64,000 nt of DNA from Agarophyton chilense (taxonomy: Eukaryota > Rhodophyta > Florideophyceae > Gracilariales > Gracilariaceae), in contig JARGXX010000115.1 of NCBI GenBank assembly GCA_030374765.1, positions 1,054,001 through 1,118,000 on the forward strand, written 5' to 3'. Position numbers and translations under genes: made by a program. A model generated the notes under the pieces. That model saw nothing but the letters and a program-made list of their open reading frames with translations. It made no database searches and was not told the origin of the DNA. Below are positions 29,763 through 39,288 of the stretch, one piece after another; the stretch's first letter is position 1, and each line of letters starts with the position of its first letter.

Positions 29763-29876
29763 TGGGGCGGCGGGGGTGGGAAAGGGCACGGCGGTGGAAG
29801 CCGCGCGGCGGCCCATGATAGCGACTCGGACGCAGAAGACTTTGCTACCGCGGTGGAGAGCAGCGCGCTCATGTAA
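27864..29876 (+). CDS. PH-domain Ser/Thr kinase 1 (two exons), 633 aa
   Basis: Two exons, 27864-28001 and 28113-29876, joined in phase 0. The intron (111 bp) runs from GTACGT to AATAG with a CACTAAC branch-like motif. The joined N-terminus forms a pleckstrin-homology domain (about residues 12-95): NGYMDKEGRKFRARKTRYF, then GEIIVQLFDGKKILLF and the family Trp in ECDQWVDLL. The kinase domain (about 105-366) is CAMK-like: GMGSFAEV, VAIKVMKK, HRDIKPEN, DFGLADF, GTPFFVAPEV, HPWLTS, all intact. The about 265-residue tail is acidic then Gly-rich, coded by GGC/GGT repeats. The PH domain suggests membrane or phosphoinositide recruitment. A later ATG (27897) is possible. A paralogue lies 2.3 kb downstream. 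Confidence 0.88.
28002..28112 (+). other. Intron of PH kinase 1
   Basis: 111 bp, GT-AG, phase 0, splitting the PH domain. The upstream frame stops within it and the downstream frame has a stop at its 3' edge, so splicing is needed to make the PH domain. Branch-like CTAAC at 28056-28060. Confidence 0.85.
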
Positions 29877-30151
29877 AAGCCACGTGGCCATGCGTCACGC
29901 GCGTGCATCTCGCTGTGCCACCCGCCCGCGCGCTCGTGCGCGTGCTGCCGCAGATGCACGCTACGAAACCACTTAACACCGCCCCCCCTTTGGACGCCGT
30001 TTGGCAACCCCTTCGCCTCGCCGCTTCCCGCGCCCCTCACTCTGCCCGCCCCCGTCCCCCCCGTCTTCCCCATCGCGCGTGTCCTTCTCCGTCGCTCCGT
30101 TCCACCAACATCCCCTCTCCCTAACCCCCCCCCCTCCCCCCCCCCTTCGAC

Positions 30152-31390
30152 ATGGTCTCCACGCGCAGCAAGACCGGCGCTACGCCCGCACACTCTCCGC
30201 ACAAGACCATCTCGAAGAAGCGCAATGCTAAGCCTGCCTCCTCGCCTCGCCACGCCGCACTCGCCCTGTTTCCCGACGTCTCGCTGCACAGCGACTCCGG
30301 TGCCCTCGTATCCACCCATTCGCTCCTCTCCGACGCCGCCCCCGGTCTTATCTTCTTCACGTACCCTCGCGCCAACACCGGCGGCTGCACCACCCAGGCA
30401 AAGGGCCTTTCCGCCCTTCGCGACCCCGCCCTCGCCGCCGGCTACACCATCGTCGGCTGTAGTTACGACTCCGTCAAAAGCCAGGCCGCGTGGAAGCTCA
30501 AGAGCTCAATCCCGCTTATGTTGCTCAGCGATACCCCTAGCTCCGGTCTGCTGCGCACCCTCTCAGTGCACAAACCACCCCGCGGCGTAAAGCGCTCGGT
30601 GTTTGTCATCACGCGCCACGCTGATAAGTTTCACATTGTGTTTGCCAAACGCGCCGTGTCCCCTAAGGATTGCATCGCTCTCATGGACCAGTACATAAAA
30701 GACAATCCGCTCAAGCCCTCTGCTGCCAATTCAAAGCCCGATCACCCCATGACTGACTCTCCAAAGCCGGAGTCCGAATCGAAGGAGCCCGCTGCTGCCA
30801 AACCCGTTGCTGCCGCGCCCGCCGCTGCAAAACCCGTCGCTGACAAACCCGCCGCCGCCAAACCCGCCGCCGCCACACCCGCCGCCGACAAACCCGCCGC
30901 CGACAAAACCACCGCCGACAAACTCGCCGCCGACAAACCCGCCGCCGACAAACCCACCGAGCCCGCCGCGGACGCGATGACCGACGTTGGCGAGAAACCG
31001 CGCCTAGAACAGCCGGTCGAGCAGCCGCAAAAGCCCGATCACCCGCTGCACGTCACTCACACCGCCAAGCACAGTAACGCCGGTGAGTCTGCTCCAAATG
31101 CTGAGGCCCCCACCGAGCAAACTCCCAAGAAGCCCGCAACCCTCCAGCCCGCCCCCGCTGAAAAGCCCGTTGACGATGACAAGTCGGCTCAAGCCGCCAA
31201 GCCGTCGCAAGATGCAAACGCAAACAAGCCGCCTGCCCAGGCGAAACCGATCCCCGATCCGAAGCCCACGGAGCACAATCCCTCCGCAAAGGACCAAAAA
31301 GACAAACCTGAAGACAAGTCAAAGACCGATCTCGCTGAAACCCCTGCCGCTATGGACTTGGAAAAGCCCAAAGAGGAGCTCAAGGCTTGA
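30152..31390 (+). CDS. Dot5/PrxQ-like nuclear peroxiredoxin with H1-like tail, 412 aa
   Basis: The N-terminal half resembles the BCP/PrxQ class and yeast nuclear thiol peroxidase Dot5: LIFFTYPRANTGGCTTQAK with peroxidatic Cys79, IVGCSYDSVKSQAAW, PLMLLSD and KRSVFVIT. The usual resolving Cys five positions after Cys79 is Lys here; Cys near residue 102 might replace it. From about residue 195 onward the protein is a 215-residue tail of Lys/Ala/Pro/Asp repeats (AAKPAADK-like units), like histone H1 tails. The basic N-terminus (MVSTRSKTG, SKKRNAK) and the tail suggest nuclear, DNA-associated location. Single exon; preceded by a poly-C run (30125-30146). Function as a chromatin peroxidase is inference. 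Confidence 0.85.
   Translation: MVSTRSKTGATPAHSPHKTISKKRNAKPASSPRHAALALFPDVSLHSDSGALVSTHSLLSDAAPGLIFFTYPRANTGGCTTQAKGLSALRDPALAAGYTIVGCSYDSVKSQAAWKLKSSIPLMLLSDTPSSGLLRTLSVHKPPRGVKRSVFVITRHADKFHIVFAKRAVSPKDCIALMDQYIKDNPLKPSAANSKPDHPMTDSPKPESESKEPAAAKPVAAAPAAAKPVADKPAAAKPAAATPAADKPAADKTTADKLAADKPAADKPTEPAADAMTDVGEKPRLEQPVEQPQKPDHPLHVTHTAKHSNAGESAPNAEAPTEQTPKKPATLQPAPAEKPVDDDKSAQAAKPSQDANANKPPAQAKPIPDPKPTEHNPSAKDQKDKPEDKSKTDLAETPAAMDLEKPKEELKA
30787..30965 (+). repeat. Coding repeat of Ala/Lys/Pro/Asp units
   Basis: Tandem 12- to 15-base units (GACAAACCCGCCGCC-like) in frame within the Dot5-like gene, giving AAKP and ADKP repeats. Copy number is likely variable between strains. Confidence 0.8.
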
Positions 31391-32205
31391 CACAAGCTGC
31401 CTTCTTGCTTCTCTGCTCGGCCTCGTTAAACATTCGCCATGTTACCAAGGACTCCTGACGATGAGGATTCACCGCTGATTCTTGTGACCCCTTGCACTGT
31501 GCATGTTGTTTATTCTCCCGATGCACTTGCTCGAGATTCCTTCCTTGTACGTGTTGTAATGATAGTCACCTGAACTCTGCGCCCAGATTGTAAAAAGAAT
31601 ACTATTGTGTTGTAATGCTTTTCTCTCACCAAAGCTCGCGACTTGTCGAGTTTCCCTGTTTCATGATGGCATCGTTACAATATTCAGATCAGGTGGTAGA
31701 CGGCCATTCGTCCAGGTCGAGATCCCTGCCAAACGAAGACACAGCTCTTCTCCTGATCCAGAGAGGTACACAGAGCGACTCGCCGAAGACAAGCCATACA
31801 GATGCTGGTACATCTCCCGGTGCTCTACTGCACTGCGAAACCTAGCAAGTTAGGTAACCCTCCGACTAGTTGTCGGTCGAAGATTTGTGATCCACGTGTT
31901 GCTCCTCGTTTGTCTCATCCACTTGATTGTGTTATGCTTCGACCACGCGTGGCAGCCTCATCAGGTCGAACCACGTAATAGTGGTGCTGTCCAGGACAAG
32001 CAACATTGATGTTTTTATCAACAAACACATAAGTAAAAACCCATGTATCGAACACAAGATAAGTTTCAGCACAATAAACAGTTAGTTTAGGCAATACGCA
32101 GCGGAGCTAAAACAAACTATAGGGCTCTTCTAAGAAGGACTCTCTCGCCTTGGCCGGTCTTTATCGACTTCGGCACTTGCACTTTGCTCACATTTTGAGA
32201 ACAAA
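31391..32205. other. Intergenic, nothing recognised
   Basis: About 800 bp with only short frames. It includes the 3' end of the peroxiredoxin gene and the promoter of PH kinase 2. Confidence 0.5.
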
Positions 32206-33700
32206 ATGCAACCAGAAGACGAGAAGAAACCACTTCGCCTGAGGGGTCCAAAGGTCCATGTGTACATGAACGGTCGACTTTACACGCGCATGTTTCTGCG
32301 ATCGACACGAATGGTTACGGCCGACTTGAATGAAACAACATTCACTGTCAACTACCATCATCTCAACCAAATCACAAGTTACGACCTTCGTGATGCGCGC
32401 CTGTTCACCTTCGCAAAGTCTTTAAAGATTACGTTACTCTTGGCCACGGCGGAAAAGCTTTGCTTCCATGCACATGACGCCACGGAATTCGTCTCTTGGA
32501 AACGAGCATTCATGGAAAGCATTGAGTGGGACATCAAGCTCTTCTACGAATTACAAGAAACACTCGGACAGGGAGCGTTTGCAACTGTAGTTCGAGGTAT
32601 TCATCGTCAGACTCGCGATGTTGTGGCGATTAAGGAATTGTCCAAAACGTTGTGCAACGAACAAGACTTGGATTTTCTCCAACGAGAGATTGATATCCTC
32701 CTAGCGTTGAAGCATCCAAATGTTATCCGCATGTCTGATCTTTTTGAATCTCCGGAAACTTTGTACGTAGTTCTCGATTATATGGACGGCGGAACTTTGC
32801 ATTCTTTTATAGCTTCCAACAGTCCATTATCTGAAGCCAACGTGCGTGATGTAATGAGGGACATTTTGAGCGGAGTACAATACGTACATTCGAAAGGTAT
32901 TGTTCATAGAGATATCAAGGTACGAACACGTTTCCTTCTGACTAATTGCAGTCGGGATTGACTAACAAAGCCCTGTTCTTCATACCAAGCCAGAAAACCT
33001 GATGTGCACTTCAAAACATTTCCCCACAGTCATTAAGATCTTAGACTTTGGGCTCAGTCGCGTGGTAAGTTCTAAATCCGATATCGATCCAAACGCAGAG
33101 GAAGTTGGCCTCGGACCAGACGGTCTCATGACATCTCCAGTAGGTACCCCTAGCTTCGCAGCCCCAGAGATGCTTTCCGGCTTGCCGTATGGTGAAGAGG
33201 TTGATTGCTTCGCATGTGGCGTGGTAATGTATTGGCTGCTCTGTGGCTACTTTCCTTTTTCCGATTCTGATCCGGATAGACTCCTGGCACTCATCAAACA
33301 AACAACCTTTGATTTCCCAAAAAAAGAGTGGTCGGGCGTCTCGGATGAGGCCAAGCACGTCATTCGCGGCTTATTAGATAGAAGTCCGTATGAACGTTTC
33401 ACAGCAGAGCACGCACTGCAGCACCCTTGGTTTCGCAAAACACTTCCCACAGAGCCTATCCAGAAATCGAAAACTGAAGAAGAGCGGATGTACGGAGGCG
33501 TGCCTTGGGACAAGCACACAGCAGGAGGTAATATCGATTTCCGAAACTTGGTGAATGTGAAGAATATCGGCCAAGCCGGCCAAGCCGATACGGTGCGGAA
33601 ACGACATGTGTCCCTTCAAGTACAGAAAATTCCGAACGAGCTCGACGACTGGAAATTGTTGGAGCGGCCACCGAAAAGTTTCGCGTCATGGAAGAGATAA
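32206..33700 (+). CDS. PH-domain Ser/Thr kinase 2 (two exons), 474 aa
   Basis: Exons 32206-32919 and 32990-33700, phase 0. The 70-bp intron has GTACGA, a GACTAAC branch-like motif and CCAAG, and falls exactly between HRDIK and PEN of the catalytic loop. Residues about 12-110 look like a PH domain, ending in the typical Trp helix (FVSWKRAF). The kinase domain (about 115-385) shows GQGAFATV, VAIKEL, HRDIKPEN, DFGLSR, GTPSFAAPEM and HPWF, of the CAMK group. The tail is short, unlike kinase 1. Same architecture and strand as kinase 1, so probably an old tandem duplicate. Converges on adenylosuccinate synthetase, about 180 bp away. Confidence 0.9.
32920..32989 (+). other. Intron of PH kinase 2
   Basis: 70 bp, GT-AG, phase 0. 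CTAAC at 32962-32966, 23 bases before the acceptor. Removing it restores the unbroken HRDIKPEN motif. Confidence 0.92.
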
Positions 33701-33878
33701 CCCCCTTCTCTTGAGCAGGTTAATTAATATGTCTGCATAGTGACATTATCATCCTCGGATGCACAGCAGAAGCTAGATACATCCGAGCCAAGAAGTTTTA
33801 TATAAAGCAGAAAGAAAATTAAATAGTAGCGTACACCATCTCCCGAGCTGAAGAGTCCGAACGAGACGGAAAACAGAT

Positions 33879-35647
<1,769 letters not shown>

Positions 35648-36670
35648 ATGTGCTGGTCGCCAGTCGCAGCCTTCTCGTCCTCCTGCAGCCTCCCAGTGTT
35701 CCAATCCTCTTCGAGGGTGCTGCCATTCGCTTGTGCGGCAAAACCGTCCAATGTATCCCCTGACAGACAGTCCCAACCAGAGCCCATGCGAAAGCGTCGA
35801 TATCGCTACTGGTCTTCGCTTTCCAACACGCTCAATGAGCTCACAAACTATCTCAATGGCTCAAAAGTCCTCCCAACTCCGCGAGAACTCCAACAGGCCG
35901 GTCGCCAAGATTTGGCCGCCGCTCTTCGACGTCATGGCTGGAGCCATGTTTCGGCCGTTACTGGAATTCCTTTGGCTTCTGTAGCGCGACCACGCTCCCT
36001 TTACCTCGTCGCTTGTACCCCATCACCACCGCTTAGAATGAGGCCTTACCGATACTGGAGAGATTTCCGAAATCTTGAACACGAGCTTCGCCCTTTAGTG
36101 CGCAACAACGGTTTGCCCTCCGCCAGCCAACTTGTGCAGGCGAAGCGGGGTTACATTGTAAGAGCCATCAGAATCCATGGTGGGTGGAAAGCAGTTGCCC
36201 ATCGCATGGGTGTCAGACCATCGAGCAAACCAGATTGGTCTGACATATCAGTAGTTCAACAAGAAATTCGCCGTGCCATGCAACGAGCAAATTTGGACGA
36301 CACGCATAGTCCAAGCATTCATATTGTGCGAAAGTTCGGCGCTCGCGGTTTGACGCATGCCATAAGATCCCGTCACGGTGGCATGACAGCCGTTGTCGAC
36401 GGTATGCAGCAGAGTACAAAAAAATACCAGAAACGAAACCGTTGTTGGAACGAGCAGCGACTTCGACAGCAGGTGATGTCTTGCGCAAAGGCGATCTCGG
36501 AAACAGACCAGCCTATAGACATGCCAACTGCTGCGCAACTGAGGATGCTAGGCAGAACAGATGTTATCTACGCAATTTCGAAAGCCGGCGGTTTTCTCCA
36601 AGTGGCCAAAGCGTGCGGATTACTCTCAAAGCGTATAACCCGATCGTATCGGGCAGGTAGTCATTCATGA
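35648..36670 (+). CDS. Four-repeat protein with organelle-type leader, 340 aa
   Basis: ATG at 35648. The first about 40 residues are Ser/Ala/Val-rich with few acids and could be a plastid or mitochondrial leader. Four repeats of about 52-60 residues follow (about 54-107, 137-188, 197-253, 267-325), each with the pattern Trp, a Leu-rich helix, LP(S/T)xxxLxxxGR, a (A/D)Lxx(A/I)Ixxx helix, (H)GG, then VAxxxGx. The third lacks the LPS form. The pattern recalls repeats found beside homing-endonuclease domains and in some algal organelle proteins, possibly nucleic-acid binding, but I cannot name the family. Single exon. Confidence 0.7.
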   Translation: MCWSPVAAFSSSCSLPVFQSSSRVLPFACAAKPSNVSPDRQSQPEPMRKRRYRYWSSLSNTLNELTNYLNGSKVLPTPRELQQAGRQDLAAALRRHGWSHVSAVTGIPLASVARPRSLYLVACTPSPPLRMRPYRYWRDFRNLEHELRPLVRNNGLPSASQLVQAKRGYIVRAIRIHGGWKAVAHRMGVRPSSKPDWSDISVVQQEIRRAMQRANLDDTHSPSIHIVRKFGARGLTHAIRSRHGGMTAVVDGMQQSTKKYQKRNRCWNEQRLRQQVMSCAKAISETDQPIDMPTAAQLRMLGRTDVIYAISKAGGFLQVAKACGLLSKRITRSYRAGSHS

Positions 36671-37156
36671 ACGCGTTTTATTGTTTTGAAAGCCATTCGT
36701 ACGGAGAGCAAACGTGAACAAGAAGCTCAAATCCGCGCGACAGTATCGGCGATCCACTCTTGATTTTCTAAAGTCACCTACTCTTGAATAGCAACCACAT
36801 GACAAATGTGATACAGGATACCGTTTACTGCCCCGGTCAAAACCTTTGATTTGGATTAAAGATGGTACAGCAACTGCACCCTCTTACATACATTTCTAGT
36901 TTCAATCTGCTGTAACTTGAAATGTGCTACTTCAGCCATGGACAGGGGCACCGAGCTCAACAAGAATAGATAATGATCAAAGCCGGTCTGCTTCGGGCCA
37001 ATCGTTCTAGTCACACCGTTGCGAACAAATGGAAGGACAGGAATCTAAGTTCTCCTTAAGTTCTTTCCCTTTAAGCTTCTTTTCATCACAGCCCTTGTTG
37101 TAAGTTCTGTTATCTTGAGCACCCCTTCAATCGTCGATTCAAACTCCTCTTCACCC
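36671..37156. other. Intergenic, nothing recognised
   Basis: A/T-richer DNA between two same-strand genes, with no feature identified. Confidence 0.5.
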
Positions 37157-38557
37157 ATGGGTGCTACAAATTTCCCCGCGAGGAAGAACCCGCGTCAAGA
37201 GTCTCATTCAAACAACACTTCATTCGCAGTGAATCTTCCTCAGCGAAGCTCAACTGAGGCGCGCGATGAACTATTGCGTCATTTGCTTCCTGTTCCCCCG
37301 TCGTTCACACTTATAACTTCAACCAGCTGTACAGAATGTGTTTCCCATCACCTTCTTTTCGAGGACACCGCAAGACACCCTTCCGTTCAAAACCTAAGAC
37401 CGCTGTCTATTACGTTGCACCCCTCACCTTCTTCATCGCCTCCAAACGATATCAGACTTACTTTGGAGCAAGAGACTGAAAAGGGAACACAGCTTTTCTT
37501 CCTTTCGTTTGCAAACGCAGTCCTAGTGCACGCCTTAACTTCCTCCTCATGGTTATCGCCGCCAAAAAAAGGCAAGCGGGTTCGCCCTCGGACATCTTTT
37601 GTCATAGGAATATTGCCAAATGATGAATACAGTTCGCCGTCAATCGACTCTTGGCTTTTTCCCATGAGGAATCCGGAACGAGATCCGGCCGCATCCAGCC
37701 CTGGTGACTTCCTTCTTCCGGGTGAATCTGCAGCTGTTATGCTTTACGGTGCTGTTTGCGGCATGGCCGCAACGATGATTGGAAATGACGTGAAGACAGT
37801 TTCCGAAATGCACCTGTTTGTCGTGCCCAAAAAGGTATTGACTGTCTTGCACCGTTTTGCGCAAGCAGCATCAAACATTTTAAGTGGCGGCGAACATTTA
37901 CAACAACTTCTCGACGAAGGAGAGCAACAAGTAGAAGACGACATCTACACTCTGCGCCGACACGCCTTGGCAAATAATCTTCCATGTGGTTGTGTCATGT
38001 TTCCGCACGCTAGTAATCCGTCCAAATCAGTACCGAAATGTGTGCCCCCTCCGGCAATACATGTTCGCGTTCTTCGAGCGATGCAGCTGGGGTCCAAAGA
38101 AGTTGAGCAATGGTGGCGGACTCACGGGAACATCTGCGAAGTGAATTACCTTCGCCAGAGCTATCTTCACCATCTTCGAGGGGCAGATTTGAATGTGTCG
38201 ATACGGGCCCACCTTAGTTACCTGCAGTTGTTTCATGCGCACAGGCCTAGTAATGCCTTGTACGCTCTTCACGATCAATTGAACCAAACACCAACAAGAG
38301 ATTGGGAGTTGAAGGAGGCCTTTGAATGGTTGGCTAAGGCATTTCGAGGATCGGAAGGTCGTGCAAAAGAACGCATGTGCAGCGATGACAATGAGAAGCA
38401 ACACGAAGTCTTCGAGAGGGAGCTAGCTTACCAAGTATTTGGAAGACTAGCTCTTTTCAGAACCAGGAATGAAGTGGTTAGGAAGTTCGTCAGCAGACTC
38501 GAAACTATCGCAGGTCCAACACGGAGAGATACGAAAGGGGTCGTGGAGGAATTTTGA
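37157..38557 (+). CDS. Unknown host protein, 466 aa
   Basis: Not recognised. First ATG at 37157 (MGATNFPARKNPRQ). The first 50 residues are Ser/Asn/Pro-rich and likely disordered; residues 50-200 look mixed alpha/beta; the second half is mainly helical (ILSGGEHLQQLLDEGEQQ, then VEQWWRTHGN and ELKEAFEWLAKAFRG). Charged, soluble, no signal peptide or membrane segment. Cys are scattered (CTEC, CGC) without a clear zinc motif. Codon use and length support a real gene. Single exon. Confidence 0.72.
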   Translation: MGATNFPARKNPRQESHSNNTSFAVNLPQRSSTEARDELLRHLLPVPPSFTLITSTSCTECVSHHLLFEDTARHPSVQNLRPLSITLHPSPSSSPPNDIRLTLEQETEKGTQLFFLSFANAVLVHALTSSSWLSPPKKGKRVRPRTSFVIGILPNDEYSSPSIDSWLFPMRNPERDPAASSPGDFLLPGESAAVMLYGAVCGMAATMIGNDVKTVSEMHLFVVPKKVLTVLHRFAQAASNILSGGEHLQQLLDEGEQQVEDDIYTLRRHALANNLPCGCVMFPHASNPSKSVPKCVPPPAIHVRVLRAMQLGSKEVEQWWRTHGNICEVNYLRQSYLHHLRGADLNVSIRAHLSYLQLFHAHRPSNALYALHDQLNQTPTRDWELKEAFEWLAKAFRGSEGRAKERMCSDDNEKQHEVFERELAYQVFGRLALFRTRNEVVRKFVSRLETIAGPTRRDTKGVVEEF

Positions 38558-38847
38558 AGGCACTACATTGTTTAGTACATTGGTCAAATACGATGAGTTA
38601 CCGGGCTGTAGTAGATAGGAAATTAAAGCTTAGATTTACCAAAGAGGATGAAGTAGGTCTGCAAGTGCTGTCGATACTTTTTGCAGCGTATCGATTAAAA
38701 ACAAATGCGTGGTGGTTGCTTGTCTTGATCATGATTAATTCAGCTAGAAATGATTGTGGGACTTCATTCAGAAACAGAGGGGTGGGAACGAGAAATCATT
38801 GTTCCAACCGCCCACGGTTGTACCGCAATACGGTTGTACTAAAACGT

Positions 38848-39288
38848 CTAAATATTCCAATTGTATTCCTCGAACATTGACGGGATGCAATCATGAACTA
38901 AATTGTAGGCACTAATACTTACGTCCCCTCTCCACCAACTGTCAAAATACGTCGCTTCCTTCGTTTGAATACAAGCATCATCCGAAATGTTCTCATAAAG
39001 TGAACAGAGTTTCTTCATTTTAAACGTCATGTAGCTGTCGGGAACCAGCTTGCACATGCATTCAATAACCGGTTTGCAAACGCCATCAAGAGCCTCTTCC
39101 GGCCAGCTGCTGTGCATGTGATTTGTTACTTTGGATTCGAAATCTTCGTTGATCATTCCACTAGAAATATCGCGAGAAATTTTCATATCCCTCTGAATAG
39201 TGTTGTCGTGGTGGTGAGAAGTCGACGAAGCCAACGTGAAAAATGCAAGGCTGAGAGTAAACAAAACAAGAGCACTTTTCATGACCAT
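38848..39288 (-). CDS. Small secreted six-cysteine protein (SCP1), 146 aa
   Basis: Starts with MVMKSALVLF followed by a clear signal peptide (LSLAFFTLASS). The mature part begins with a His/Asp-rich spacer, then a C-terminal domain (71-134) with C-x5-C-x-C-x15-C-x10-C-x27-C and conserved CMCxxVP and KEA blocks plus Trp. The same spacing occurs in the protein at 44335-45894. Six Cys in a secreted domain suggest three disulfides. A strong splice-donor-like GTAAGTAT occurs inside the last third (38915-38922, minus strand), but reading straight through keeps the last Cys in register, so I keep one exon. Family not recognised; secreted or wall-bound. Confidence 0.8.
   Translation of the reverse strand: MVMKSALVLFTLSLAFFTLASSTSHHHDNTIQRDMKISRDISSGMINEDFESKVTNHMHSSWPEEALDGVCKPVIECMCKLVPDSYMTFKMKKLCSLYENISDDACIQTKEATYFDSWWRGDVSISAYNLVHDCIPSMFEEYNWNI

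Noticed and set aside
38915-38940. A 25-base intron in the small six-Cys gene (GTAAGTAT to TTTAG)
   Set aside because: Too short for known spliceosomal introns here (70 bp or more), and unspliced reading preserves the Cys spacing.
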